Positions 14,698-23,140 of a DNA stretch of 33,132 nt are shown here, in pieces. A program made the translations under genes and the position numbers. This DNA is from Intrasporangium_A sp039812505. GTDB taxonomy: Bacteria > Actinomycetota > Actinomycetes > Actinomycetales > Dermatophilaceae. The notes beneath the pieces are model-generated. The model was not told the origin of the DNA and ran no database searches. It worked only from the letters and a program-made list of their open reading frames with translations. Positions within the stretch are counted from its first letter, which is position 1. Each line of letters begins with the position of its first letter. Location of the stretch: positions 1-33,132 of the forward strand of contig NZ_JBDIAQ010000025.1 of NCBI RefSeq assembly GCF_039812505.1, written 5' to 3'.

Positions 14698-15372
14698 GTG
14701 ACCGCCGATCCCACCCTGCGTCGAGAGATCCCCGACGCGACCGTCGCGCGGCTCCCCGAGTACCTGCGGACCCTGACCACCCTTGCCGAGAAGAGCGTCG
14801 CGTTCGTCTCCTCCGAGGAGCTCGCCGCATCCGTGGGGGTTCGGTCGGCGCAGCTGCGCAAGGACCTGAGCCACCTCGGCTCGTACGGCGTGCGCGGCGT
14901 CGGCTACGAGGTCGAGACCCTGGCGCTGGAGATCACCCGCGCGCTGGGCCTGACGCAGAACTGGCCGGTGGCCATCGTCGGGATGGGCAACCTCGGTCAC
15001 GCCCTCGCGTCCTACTCCGGTTTCGTCACCAAGGGCTTCCGGATCGTGGCGCTCTTCGACGACGACCCGTCGCACGTCGGCGAACGAATCGGTGACGTGT
15101 CGATCCGGCCCTCCGCCGACATCGCGGCCTGCGCCCGTGAGCTGGGCATCACGATCGGGGTCATCGCGACCCCCGCTCCTGCGGCGCAGTCCGTCTGCGA
15201 CGCCCTGGTGGCCTCCGGCGTGCGGGCCATCCTGAACTTCGCGCCCAGCGTGCTGTCGGTTCCGCCGGGCATCGACGTGCGCCGCGTCGACCTGTCGACC
15301 GAGCTGCAGATCCTCGCCTTCCACGCGCAGCGCAAGCTCGGCCTGACCAGCGGGACAGTGGTGCCGCGATGA
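14698..15372 (+). CDS. rex: Redox-sensing transcriptional repressor Rex
   Basis: A 224-residue Rex protein. The N-terminal winged helix (about residues 8-80) includes TVARLPEYLRTLTTLAEK and VRSAQLRKDLSHLGSYGVRG; the Rossmann domain starts at GMGNLGHALASY; the C-terminal LQILAFHAQRKLG is the domain-swapped helix. Rex senses the NADH/NAD+ ratio and represses respiratory and heme genes. GTG 14698 is used with AAAGGAG 13 bases upstream; another GTG at 14688 is out of frame. An operator-like site lies on its own promoter, so autoregulation is likely, as described for Streptomyces rex-hemACD. The stop overlaps hemA (ATGA). Confidence 0.96.
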   Translation: MTADPTLRREIPDATVARLPEYLRTLTTLAEKSVAFVSSEELAASVGVRSAQLRKDLSHLGSYGVRGVGYEVETLALEITRALGLTQNWPVAIVGMGNLGHALASYSGFVTKGFRIVALFDDDPSHVGERIGDVSIRPSADIAACARELGITIGVIATPAPAAQSVCDALVASGVRAILNFAPSVLSVPPGIDVRRVDLSTELQILAFHAQRKLGLTSGTVVPR

Positions 15373-16757
15373 GCCTCCTCGTCATCGGCCTGTCCCACCA
15401 CACGGCGCCGCTGTCCGTGCTCGAGTCCCTCGCCGCGGACCATCGCCGCGACGAGACCCTCGCCGAGGCACTGGTCCGATCGTCCACCGTCGACGAGGTC
15501 GTGGTGCTCACCACCTGCAACCGTCTGGAGGTCTACGCGGAGGTCCCCGCCTTCCACCCGGCCGTGGCCGCCGTCGGCGACGCGTTCGCCGCTGCGGGCA
15601 ACCTCGCGCCCACCGACCGGCGGGCGGGGCCGGACCTGCACGAGCACGCCCCGGGCGAGCCCCGGGCCGTCCTCGCCGCCCGGGCCGACGGGCTGGCCGA
15701 ACACCTCTACGTACGCTACGACGACGGTGCCGTCGCCCACGCGTTCACCGTCGCCTGCGGCCTCGACTCGATGGCCGTCGGCGAGTCCCAGGTGCTCGGG
15801 CAGATGCGCGCCGCACTTGCCCGGGGCCAGGCGTCCGGCCGCGTCGGCCCGTCGCTGAACGCGTTGTTCCAGCAGGCCTTGCGCGTGGGCAAACGCGCCC
15901 ATTCCGAGACCGGCATCGACGGGCACAGCGTCTCGCTCGTCCAGGCCGGGCTCGAGGAGGCCGCCGTCCGGCTGGGTCCGCTGCGCTCCTGCCGTGCTGC
16001 CGTGGTCGGCGCCGGCGCGATGAGTGGTCTGGCCGCGGCGACCCTGGCCCGAGCGGATGTCGCCTCCCTGGTGGTCGTTGGCCGCACGCCGGAGCGGGCC
16101 GAGCGGCTGGCCGCGACAGCCGGTGGGACGGCCCGGCCGTGGGAGGAGCTGGCCGACGTCCTCGCCGAGAGCGACCTGCTGCTCACCTGCACCGGAGCCG
16201 CCGGCCACATCCTGACCGCCACCGACCTGCGGGCCGGCGCCGCCCGTCGCGGTGGCCGGCCCCAGCTGCTCGTCGACCTCGCCCTGCCGCACGACATCGA
16301 GCCGCAGACGACGTGGCCGGCCCCGATCCCGGGCACGACGGTCATCGGTCTTCAGGAGCTCGGCGCCCGGCTCGCCGGCCGGGCCGAGGCGCACGAGGTG
16401 GCCCGGGTGCGTGACATCGTCACCGGCGAGGTGGCCGCGTACCTGACGCGGCGGGCCGCCGAGTCCGTCGCGCCCACGGTCGCCGCGCTGCGGATGCGGG
16501 CCGCCGAGGTCGTCGCGGCCGAGCTCGACCGGCTCGACCACCGGATCCCCGGTCTCGACGAGGCCGTGCGGGCCGAGTTCGAGCTGACCGTCCACCGGGT
16601 CGTCGAGAAGCTGTTGCACACCCCGACCAGACGGGTCAAGGAGTACGCCATGGACGGCAGTGGCGCCGACTACGCCGCCGCACTTCGCGAGCTGTTCGAC
16701 CTGGAGCCGATGGACGTGGCCAACGTCGGCGCCCCGCCGAGGAGGACGCGGTCATGA
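15369..16757 (+). CDS. hemA: Glutamyl-tRNA reductase
   Basis: A 462-residue enzyme making glutamate-1-semialdehyde from glutamyl-tRNA with NADPH, the first step of C5-type heme synthesis. It shows GLSHHTAPLSVLE (7-19), the nucleophilic Cys50 in TTCNRLEVY, GESQVLGQMRAAL, and a nucleotide-binding domain starting AAVVGAGAMSGLAAATL. The C-terminal helical dimerisation domain is complete. The length is typical for actinobacteria. ATG 15369 overlaps the rex stop and its own stop overlaps hemC, so rex, hemA and hemC should be translated in coupled fashion. Product is passed to HemL, encoded 4 kb downstream. Confidence 0.97.
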   Translation: MSLLVIGLSHHTAPLSVLESLAADHRRDETLAEALVRSSTVDEVVVLTTCNRLEVYAEVPAFHPAVAAVGDAFAAAGNLAPTDRRAGPDLHEHAPGEPRAVLAARADGLAEHLYVRYDDGAVAHAFTVACGLDSMAVGESQVLGQMRAALARGQASGRVGPSLNALFQQALRVGKRAHSETGIDGHSVSLVQAGLEEAAVRLGPLRSCRAAVVGAGAMSGLAAATLARADVASLVVVGRTPERAERLAATAGGTARPWEELADVLAESDLLLTCTGAAGHILTATDLRAGAARRGGRPQLLVDLALPHDIEPQTTWPAPIPGTTVIGLQELGARLAGRAEAHEVARVRDIVTGEVAAYLTRRAAESVAPTVAALRMRAAEVVAAELDRLDHRIPGLDEAVRAEFELTVHRVVEKLLHTPTRRVKEYAMDGSGADYAAALRELFDLEPMDVANVGAPPRRTRS

Positions 16758-17707
16758 CCGCCCTGCGCCTCGGCACCCGACGCTCCACCCTCGCCACGAC
16801 CCAGGCGACCTGGGTGGCCGATCGCCTCCGCGCGACCGGCCACGACGTCGAGCTGACCCCGGTGACGACACACGGCGACGTGAGCGGTGCCCTGCTGACG
16901 GCCATCGGCGGAACCGGCGTGTTCGCCGCCGAGATCCGCAAGGCGCTGCTCGACGGTCGCGTCGACCTCGCCGTCCACTCGTTCAAGGACCTGCCGACGG
17001 CGCCGGAGCCCGGGCTCGTGGTCGCCGCCGTCCCCGAGCGCGAGGACCCGCGCGACGCCCTGGTCGCTCGCGACGGGCTGACCCTGGGCGAGCTGCCCGC
17101 CCGGGCCGTCGTCGGCACCGGCTCGCCGCGTCGTGCCGCCCAGCTCGCGGCCCTCGGGCTGGGGCTGCAGGTGCGGCCGGTCCGGGGCAACGTGGGCACG
17201 CGTCTCGGGCTCGTCGAGTCGGGACAGGTCGATGCGGTCGTGCTGGCCCGGGCCGGGCTCGCCCGTCTCGGGCTGCTCGAGCTGGTCACCGAGGTCCTCG
17301 ACCCCATCCAGGTGCTGCCCGCGCCGGGCCAGGGCGCACTGGCCGTCGAGTGCCGCGCGGACCGCCAGGACGTGCGAGCGGCGGTCCACGCCCTCGACGA
17401 CGTCGACACCCGCACCCGGGTCGCCGCCGAGCGTTCCCTGCTGGCCACGCTCGAGGCCGGCTGCACCGCTCCCGTCGGTGCCCTGGCCGAGGTCGTCGAG
17501 GGCGAGGACGGTCTCGAGCTGTCCCTGCGCGCCTTCGCCGGCCGACCCGACGGCAGCCTGGAGCTGCGCCGCTCGCTCGTCGGTCCGTACGACGAGCCCC
17601 AGTTGCTTGGCGCGCGACTCGCGCGCATCCTGCTCGAGGACGGCGCCGCCGACCTCGCGCACCCGCCCACACCAACACCGCAAGACACCTCGGAGCCAGT
17701 TTCGTGA
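16754..17707 (+). CDS. hemC: Hydroxymethylbilane synthase (porphobilinogen deaminase)
   Basis: A 317-residue enzyme that joins four porphobilinogens into hydroxymethylbilane. Typical segments are GTRRSTLATTQ at the start, VHSFKDLPT with the catalytic-loop Asp region, GTGSPRRAAQL, RGNVGTRL, and the dipyrromethane-cofactor Cys237 in LEAGCTAPVGA. The length is standard. The start overlaps the hemA stop by 4 bp and GGAGG lies 10 bases before the ATG. The stop overlaps the GTG of the hemD gene. Confidence 0.97.
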   Translation: MTALRLGTRRSTLATTQATWVADRLRATGHDVELTPVTTHGDVSGALLTAIGGTGVFAAEIRKALLDGRVDLAVHSFKDLPTAPEPGLVVAAVPEREDPRDALVARDGLTLGELPARAVVGTGSPRRAAQLAALGLGLQVRPVRGNVGTRLGLVESGQVDAVVLARAGLARLGLLELVTEVLDPIQVLPAPGQGALAVECRADRQDVRAAVHALDDVDTRTRVAAERSLLATLEAGCTAPVGALAEVVEGEDGLELSLRAFAGRPDGSLELRRSLVGPYDEPQLLGARLARILLEDGAADLAHPPTPTPQDTSEPVS

Positions 17708-19350
17708 CCCGTTCGCGCACGCCGTCTGCGACGACGCAGACCCCAACGCCTCCCGCATCCCCGGCCCGCGTCGCCTTCGTAGGGGCCGGTCCGGGCGACC
17801 CCGGGCTGCTGACCCTCCGCGGCCGCGAGCTGCTCGCCGCCGCCGACGTCGTCATCGTCGACCGGATCGCCCGCGACGACGTCCTGCTGGCCCACGCCCG
17901 GCCGGACGTCACGGTCATCGACGCGAGCCACGGCGAGCGTGGCCAGGAGCTGACCACGGCAATGCGAGCGCGGCTCGTCGTCAAGGCGGCCCGGTCCGTC
18001 GGGGACGACGGGCTGGTCGTACGGCTCATGGACGGCGACCCGGGCACCTTCACCGGCCTGGTCGACGAGGTGCGCGCCTGTCGCCGGGCCGGGATCAGCT
18101 TCGACGTCGTGCCCGGTGTCTCGGCCGTGTCGGCCGTGCCGACGTACGCCGGTGTGCCGTTGACGGCCCGGCTGGACCGGGCCTTCCACGTGGTCCAGGT
18201 CGACGGACCGGGCAACCCCGTCGCCCGCTACGCCGACGACCCGACCACCCTCGTCCTGCTCGGCTCGCCCGACGCGATCCGCGACGCGCTGCACGCGCTG
18301 CTCAAGGCCGGCCGGGACACCGCGACCCCGGTCGTGCTGACCGAGACCGGCACCACCGTCGCCCAGCAGAGCAGGACGGGCGTGCTGGGTGACATCGACC
18401 GCGCCTTCCGGGGCTCGACGGCGATCCACCCGAGTGTCGCCGTCGTGTCCGCGAACGTCGAGCTGCGCGACGAGCTGTCCTGGTTCGAGACCAAGCCGCT
18501 GTTCGGCTGGCGGGTCCTCGTGCCGCGCACCCAGGCCCAGGCGGGGCCGATGATCGAGCGGCTCGCCTCGTACGGGGCGACCGCCGACGTCGTCCCGACC
18601 ATCTCCGTCGAGCCGCCGCGCACCCCGCAGCAGATGGAGCGTGCCGTACGCGGCCTGGTCACCGGGCGGTACGAGTGGGTCGGGTTCACCTCGGTCAACG
18701 CCGTGCGGGCGGTCCGGGAGCGCTTCGAGGAGCTCGGCCTGGACGCCCGCGCCTTCGCCGGCCTGAAGGTCGCCGCGGTCGGCGGAGTGACTGCTGCTGC
18801 GCTGCAGGACTGGGGCATCAAGCCCGACCTCGTGCCGTCCGGCGAGCAGTCGGCGGCCGGGCTGCTCGCCGACTGGCCCGCCTACGACGACCTGCTCGAC
18901 CCGATCAACCGCGTCCTGCTGCCGCGCGCCGACATCGCGACCGAGACCCTGGTCGCCGGGCTGCGGGCGATGGGCTGGGAGGTCGACGACGTGACGGCCT
19001 ACCGCACCGTGCGGGCGGCCCCGCCGGCACCGGAGATCCGCGACGCGATCAAGGGCGGCGAGTACGACGCGGTCGTGTTCACCTCGAGCTCGACGGTGCG
19101 CAACCTGGTCGGCATCGCGGGCAAGCCGCACCCGGCCACGGTGGTGGCCTGCATCGGCCCGGCCACGGCCAAGACCGCCCGGGAGCAGGGGCTGCGCGTG
19201 GACGTCCTGGCTCCCGAGGCGTCCGCCGCGAGCCTCGTCGACGCGCTCGCCGGCCACGGGATCGGGCTGGCCCTGGCCGCCGCCGAGGCCGGACACCCGG
19301 TCCAGCGTCCCCGGGACAAGCGCCCGACGACCCGTCGGCGGGCTCGATGA
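17704..19350 (+). CDS. hemD: Fused uroporphyrinogen-III methyltransferase-like domain and uroporphyrinogen-III synthase
   Basis: A 548-residue two-domain protein. Residues about 20-250 are a SAM-dependent tetrapyrrole methyltransferase fold: FVGAGPGDPGLLTLRG (25-40) and VVPGVSAVSAVPTYAGVPLT. The usual KGGDPF segment reads MDGDPGTF (about 109-116), so methyl transfer may be weak or lost. Residues about 265-530 are uroporphyrinogen-III synthase (WRVLVPRTQAQAG, YEWVGFTSVNAV, VVFTSSSTVRNLV, CIGPATAKTAREQG), which closes the ring into uroporphyrinogen III. Such fusions are normal in actinobacterial heme operons. GTG 17704 overlaps the hemC stop; the frame is open upstream through hemC but that part is out of the family. 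The stop overlaps hemB. Confidence 0.93.
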   Translation: MTRSRTPSATTQTPTPPASPARVAFVGAGPGDPGLLTLRGRELLAAADVVIVDRIARDDVLLAHARPDVTVIDASHGERGQELTTAMRARLVVKAARSVGDDGLVVRLMDGDPGTFTGLVDEVRACRRAGISFDVVPGVSAVSAVPTYAGVPLTARLDRAFHVVQVDGPGNPVARYADDPTTLVLLGSPDAIRDALHALLKAGRDTATPVVLTETGTTVAQQSRTGVLGDIDRAFRGSTAIHPSVAVVSANVELRDELSWFETKPLFGWRVLVPRTQAQAGPMIERLASYGATADVVPTISVEPPRTPQQMERAVRGLVTGRYEWVGFTSVNAVRAVRERFEELGLDARAFAGLKVAAVGGVTAAALQDWGIKPDLVPSGEQSAAGLLADWPAYDDLLDPINRVLLPRADIATETLVAGLRAMGWEVDDVTAYRTVRAAPPAPEIRDAIKGGEYDAVVFTSSSTVRNLVGIAGKPHPATVVACIGPATAKTAREQGLRVDVLAPEASAASLVDALAGHGIGLALAAAEAGHPVQRPRDKRPTTRRRAR

Positions 19351-20312
19351 TCGAGCGCCCCAGGCGGCTGCGACAGTCGCCGGTCATCCGTGCGATGGTC
19401 GCCGAGACCCGGCTGCACCCGAGCCAGCTGGTACTGCCGGTCTTCGTCGCCGAGGGGGCGCACGAGCCGCGGCCGATCACGAGCATGCCCGGCGTCGTGC
19501 AGCACACGCTGACCTCCATCGTCGATCAGGCCCACCGCGCGGTCGAGGCGGGCCTGGCCGGGATCATGGTCTTCGGCGTGCCCGAGACGAAGGATGCCCG
19601 CGGGTCCGGGGCGACCGAGCCCGGCGGCATACTCAACGTCGCGCTGCGCGAGGTGCGCGACAAGGTCGGCGACGACCTGCTCGTGATGGCCGACACCTGC
19701 CTCGACGAGTTCACCGACCACGGGCACTGCGGCGTGCTCGATGCGCAGGGGCGGGTCGACAACGACGCCACCCTCGCCGTCTACGCGCAGCTGGCCGTCG
19801 CGCAGGCCCGGGCCGGTGCCCACGTCGTGGGGCCGTCCGGGATGATGGACGGCCAGGTGGGCGTCATCCGGGCGGCACTCGATGCCGCCGGGTTCGAGGA
19901 GGTCGTCGTCCTCGCATACGCCGCCAAGTACGCGTCGGCGTTCTACGGGCCGTTCCGCGAGGCGGTCCAGTCGAGCCTGCGCGGTGATCGCCGCACGTAC
20001 CAGCAGGACCCGGCCAACATCCGGGAGGCGCTGCGCGAGATCGACCTCGACGTGGCGCAGGGCGCCGACCTCGTCATGGTCAAACCCGCCATGTCCTACC
20101 TCGACGTCGTCGCGGCGGCGGCCGAGCGCACGACCGTGCCGGTCGCGGCCTACCAGGTCTCGGGCGAGTACGCCATGATCGAGGCCGCCGCGGCGCAGGG
20201 CTGGATCGACCGGGAACGCGCCGCGCGAGAGTCGCTCCTGTCGATCCGGCGCGCCGGGGCGCAGGTCATCCTCACCTACTACGCCCTCGACGCCGCCGAG
20301 TGGCTCGGCTGA
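19347..20312 (+). CDS. hemB: Delta-aminolevulinic acid dehydratase (porphobilinogen synthase)
   Basis: A 321-residue enzyme condensing two 5-aminolevulinates. The Schiff-base lysines are in LAYAAKYASAFYGPFR and VMVKPAMSYLDVV. The metal-binding stretch DTCLDEFTDHGHCG keeps two of the three zinc cysteines; the middle one is Asp, a mixed form I recall from other actinobacterial HemB. The start overlaps the preceding stop (ATGA), so all five genes from rex to hemB form one unit. A 6-bp stem with a tetraloop follows 36 bases after the stop. Confidence 0.97.
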   Translation: MIERPRRLRQSPVIRAMVAETRLHPSQLVLPVFVAEGAHEPRPITSMPGVVQHTLTSIVDQAHRAVEAGLAGIMVFGVPETKDARGSGATEPGGILNVALREVRDKVGDDLLVMADTCLDEFTDHGHCGVLDAQGRVDNDATLAVYAQLAVAQARAGAHVVGPSGMMDGQVGVIRAALDAAGFEEVVVLAYAAKYASAFYGPFREAVQSSLRGDRRTYQQDPANIREALREIDLDVAQGADLVMVKPAMSYLDVVAAAAERTTVPVAAYQVSGEYAMIEAAAAQGWIDRERAARESLLSIRRAGAQVILTYYALDAAEWLG

Positions 20313-20347
20313 GCCGGGACCGTCCGTCGGAAGGGACCTGCCGGTGA

Positions 20348-20363
20348 CCGCCCGGTCGGGCGG
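20348..20363 (+). terminator. Candidate hairpin at the end of the rex-hem operon
   Basis: CCGCCC (20348-20353), loop GGTC, GGGCGG (20358-20363): a perfect 6-bp GC stem 36 bases after the hemB stop. No U-tract follows. Confidence 0.4.
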
Positions 20364-20387
20364 AACGGGCCGGGCCGGAAAGTAGTT

Positions 20388-20393
20388 TAGGCT
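20388..20393 (+). promoter_or_regulatory. -10 box for the MarR-family gene (leaderless)
   Basis: TAGGCT ends 7 bases before ATG 20401. The AGTAGTTTAG-rich stretch here is the most AT-rich part of the gap, in keeping with a promoter. Confidence 0.5.
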
Positions 20394-20400
20394 TCAACAC

Positions 20401-20928
20401 ATGAGTGGGAAGGTGGGTATGGCGGTCGAGCAGCGGGACGAGCAGCGCGACGAGCAGCTGGACGAGGTGCGCTGGCTGGACGCGAGGCAGCAGGCCTCGT
20501 GGCGCGCCATCCTGCGCGGCACCCGCCTGCTCGAGGGAGCGCTGGACGGCGCGCTGCGCGGCAACGGCGTCCAGCTGAGCGAGTACGAGATCCTCTCGAT
20601 GCTCTCGGAGGCACCCGAGCGGCGCCTGCGGATGTCCGAGCTGGCGGCGATGGTCGTGCAGTCGCGCAGCCGCCTGACGCACACCGCCAAGCGGCTCGAG
20701 GACCGCGGCATGGTCATGCGCGAGTCGTGCCTGGACGACAAGCGCGGTGTCGAGCTGTCGCTGACCCCCACCGGTGTCGAGACCATCGAACGGCTCTCGA
20801 GGGTGCACGTGCAGAGCGTGCGCGACCACCTCGTCGACCTGCTGACCCCGGCGCAGTTCGCGGCGATCGGCGACGCGATGGCGATCGTGCGCGACCACCT
20901 CGACCCGGAGGGCCGGTCCGGGCGCTGA
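20401..20928 (+). CDS. MarR-family transcriptional regulator
   Basis: A 175-residue winged-helix regulator: LSEYEILSMLSEAPERRLRM leads into the DNA-recognition helix ELAAMVVQSRSRLTHTAKRL, followed by the wing DRGMVMRESCLDDKRGVELS and a C-terminal dimerisation helix. MarR proteins are usually repressors released by small aromatic or oxidant ligands; the ligand here is unknown. ATG 20401 fits the -10 box (leaderless), but ATG 20419 has a GGAAGG ribosome site 5 bases upstream and would give 169 residues; both may be used. It sits between hemB and hemL on the same strand, so it could control hemL, but no matching palindrome was found. Confidence 0.92.
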   Translation: MSGKVGMAVEQRDEQRDEQLDEVRWLDARQQASWRAILRGTRLLEGALDGALRGNGVQLSEYEILSMLSEAPERRLRMSELAAMVVQSRSRLTHTAKRLEDRGMVMRESCLDDKRGVELSLTPTGVETIERLSRVHVQSVRDHLVDLLTPAQFAAIGDAMAIVRDHLDPEGRSGR

Positions 20929-21006
20929 CCCGCCACCATCCCGGCCGAGCGGGCGCCGCGGGCCGGTCGAGCGGGCACCGAGGTCCTTCGCCCGGAGCAC
21001 CCTTGC

Positions 21007-21012
21007 GACAAT
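21007..21012 (+). promoter_or_regulatory. -10 box for hemL (leaderless)
   Basis: GACAAT ends 7 bases before ATG 21020 and overlaps the other candidate start, ATG 21011, which makes the later start more likely. Confidence 0.45.
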
Positions 21013-21019
21013 GGCGCCC

Positions 21020-22351
21020 ATGACGCCGCATGCCTCCACCGCCCTGACGACCGCACACTCCGCCGAGCTGTTCGAGCGGGCTCGCGAGATCATCCCGGGT
21101 GGCGTGAACTCACCGGTGCGGGCCTTCGGCAGCGTCGGCGGGATGCCGCCGTTCATGGCGTCCGCGCGTGGCGCGTGGCTGACCGACGTCGACGGGAACC
21201 GCTACGTCGACCTGGTCGGCTCCTGGGGCCCGATGATCCTCGGACACGCGCACCCCGACGTCGTGGCCGCGGTCCGCGCGGCCGCGGGACTGGGCTTCTC
21301 GTTCGGGATGCCGTCGACCGGCGAGCTCGAGCTCGCCGCCGAGATCGTCTCCCGCGTCGAGCCGGTCGAGCGCGTGCGGCTGGTCAACAGCGGCACGGAG
21401 GCGACCATGTCGGCGATCCGGCTGGCCCGCGGGTTCACCGGCCGCGACGTCGTCGTCAAGTTCGCCGGCTGCTACCACGGGCACGTCGACGCGCTGCTGG
21501 CCTCGGCCGGCTCCGGGGTGGCGACCTTCGCCCTGCCCGACTCGGCCGGAGTGCCCCGGTCGAGCGCGGCCGAGACGATCGTGGTGCCGTACAACGACCT
21601 TGCCGCGCTCGAGGCGGTCTTCGCCGCGCGTGGGGCCGAGATCGCGGCGGTCATCACCGAGGCCGCGCCGGGGAACATGGGGGTCGTGCCGCCGTTGCCC
21701 GGCTTCACCGAGGGGCTGCGGCGGGTGACCCGTGAGCACGGGGCCCTGCTCATCTCGGACGAGGTCATGACGGGGTTCCGGTGCTCGCCCGCCGGGTTCT
21801 ACGGGCTCGAGGGTCCGTATGCCGCCGGGCCGCCCGACCTGTTCACGTTCGGGAAGGTCATGGGTGGCGGTTTCCCGGCGGCGGCGTTCGGTGGTCGCGC
21901 CGACGTCATGACGTTGCTCGCGCCGGAGGGCCCCGTCTACCAGGCCGGGACCCTGTCGGGCAACCCGGTCGCATCGGCCGCCGGTCTGGCCACGCTGCGC
22001 CGGTGCACTCCGGAGGTCTACGACCGGCTGGAGGTCGCCGCACGGGCCATCGCCGCCGGAGTGGACGAGGCGCTCGGCGTAGCCGGCGTGCCGCACACGA
22101 TCCAGTGGGCCGGCTCGATGTTCTCGGTCTTCTTCCGGGACGGCGCGGTGCACGACTACGACCAGGCCCGCGACCAGGACACGGCTGCGTTCGGCCGGTT
22201 CTTCCACGCGATGCTCGAGCAGGGGGTGCACCTGCCGCCGAGCGCCTTCGAGTGCTGGTTCGTCTCGGCGGCGCACGACGACCGGGCGGTCTCGGCGGTG
22301 CTCGAGGCGCTGCCGGCCGCGGCTCGTGCCGCGGCCGGTGACGCCGGCTGA
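21020..22351 (+). CDS. hemL: Glutamate-1-semialdehyde 2,1-aminomutase
   Basis: A 443-residue PLP enzyme of aminotransferase class III that isomerises glutamate-1-semialdehyde to 5-aminolevulinate. It has the specific IPGGVNSPVRAFGSVGG near the start, GSWGPMILGHAHP, the phosphate-binding NSGTEATMSAIRLARG, the PLP-contacting LISDEVMTGFR, and the PLP lysine (about residue 279) in TFGKVMGGGFPAAAFGG. ATG 21020 is chosen because a -10 box overlaps the upstream ATG 21011, which would otherwise add three residues. It completes the C5 route with HemA and HemB. A stem-loop follows the stop. Confidence 0.96.
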   Translation: MTPHASTALTTAHSAELFERAREIIPGGVNSPVRAFGSVGGMPPFMASARGAWLTDVDGNRYVDLVGSWGPMILGHAHPDVVAAVRAAAGLGFSFGMPSTGELELAAEIVSRVEPVERVRLVNSGTEATMSAIRLARGFTGRDVVVKFAGCYHGHVDALLASAGSGVATFALPDSAGVPRSSAAETIVVPYNDLAALEAVFAARGAEIAAVITEAAPGNMGVVPPLPGFTEGLRRVTREHGALLISDEVMTGFRCSPAGFYGLEGPYAAGPPDLFTFGKVMGGGFPAAAFGGRADVMTLLAPEGPVYQAGTLSGNPVASAAGLATLRRCTPEVYDRLEVAARAIAAGVDEALGVAGVPHTIQWAGSMFSVFFRDGAVHDYDQARDQDTAAFGRFFHAMLEQGVHLPPSAFECWFVSAAHDDRAVSAVLEALPAAARAAAGDAG

Positions 22352-22356
22352 GCCGG

Positions 22357-22373
22357 CTCGTCGGGGGGACGAG
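22357..22373 (+). terminator. Candidate hairpin after hemL
   Basis: CTCGTC (22357-22362), a GGGGG loop and GACGAG (22368-22373), five bases after the hemL stop. No U-tract. Confidence 0.45.
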
Positions 22374-22499
22374 GTGCGCGCTCGGCTGCCGGACAGGACC
22401 CACAGCGTGAGCCGGCGGGCGCTGCCGGCCGGCTTGGCGGCATACGGCCGCCTCGTCCCGGTGGGCGAGCACCGGCCTGGCGCGGCCGGCACCCGGGCC

Positions 22500-22505
22500 T
22501 AGACT
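22500..22505 (+). promoter_or_regulatory. -10 box for the LysE-type exporter (leaderless)
   Basis: TAGACT is followed by 6 bases and then GTG 22512, placing +1 on the start codon. Confidence 0.5.
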
Positions 22506-22511
22506 CGCAAG

Positions 22512-23132
22512 GTGTCCCTGTCCCTCTGGCTCGGCCTCGTCGCGGCCTGCTTCTTGATCTCCTTCACCCCGGGAGCTGGCGCGATAAACACGATGGCCAA
22601 CTCGGTGACGGCGGGCTGGGCCCGGTCGGGCTGGGGGATCGCCGGTCAGCAGGTCGCGCTCGTGGTGCACATCGCGATCGTGGCCGCCGGGGTCGGGGTG
22701 CTCGTGGCGAGCTCACCGCTGCTGTTCAACATCGTGCGCTACGCCGGGGCGGCCTACCTCGTCTACCTCGGGATCCGGCAGTGGCGCGCCCGCCCCCACC
22801 CCGACGTCGACCGGACGATCGTGCCCACCGAGTCGTCGTGGTCGATGGCCCGGCGTGGCGTGCTGGTCAACCTGACCAACCCCAAGGCGGTCGTCTTCTT
22901 CCTCGCCTTCACGCCGCAGTTCATCCGGCCGAGCCAGCCGCTCGTGCCGCAGTACCTCGTCCTGGCCGCGACCGTCGTCGTGGTCGACGTGACCGTGATG
23001 TGGTTCTTCTTCGCCACCGCCGCCAAGGGGCTGCGCCGGATGACCCGCAGCGGGGCAGGGCAGACGAGGCTCAACCGGATCTTCGGGGGGCTGTTCGTCG
23101 GCGTCGGTGCGCTCCTGGCGGTCGTTCACTGA
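22512..23132 (+). CDS. LysE/RhtB-family amino-acid exporter
   Basis: A 206-residue membrane protein with about six helices. FLISFTPGAGAINTMANSV is the conserved first-helix and loop motif of the LysE/RhtB family, and VNLTNPKAVVFFLAF is the second family motif. Members export lysine, homoserine, threonine or other amino acids by proton antiport; the substrate cannot be assigned. GTG 22512 is set by the -10 box six bases upstream and by family alignment at the first helix. The gene stands alone: a hairpin precedes it and a long 21-bp tandem array starts 8 bases after its stop. Confidence 0.92.
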   Translation: MSLSLWLGLVAACFLISFTPGAGAINTMANSVTAGWARSGWGIAGQQVALVVHIAIVAAGVGVLVASSPLLFNIVRYAGAAYLVYLGIRQWRARPHPDVDRTIVPTESSWSMARRGVLVNLTNPKAVVFFLAFTPQFIRPSQPLVPQYLVLAATVVVVDVTVMWFFFATAAKGLRRMTRSGAGQTRLNRIFGGLFVGVGALLAVVH

Positions 23133-23140
23133 GCGGAGCC

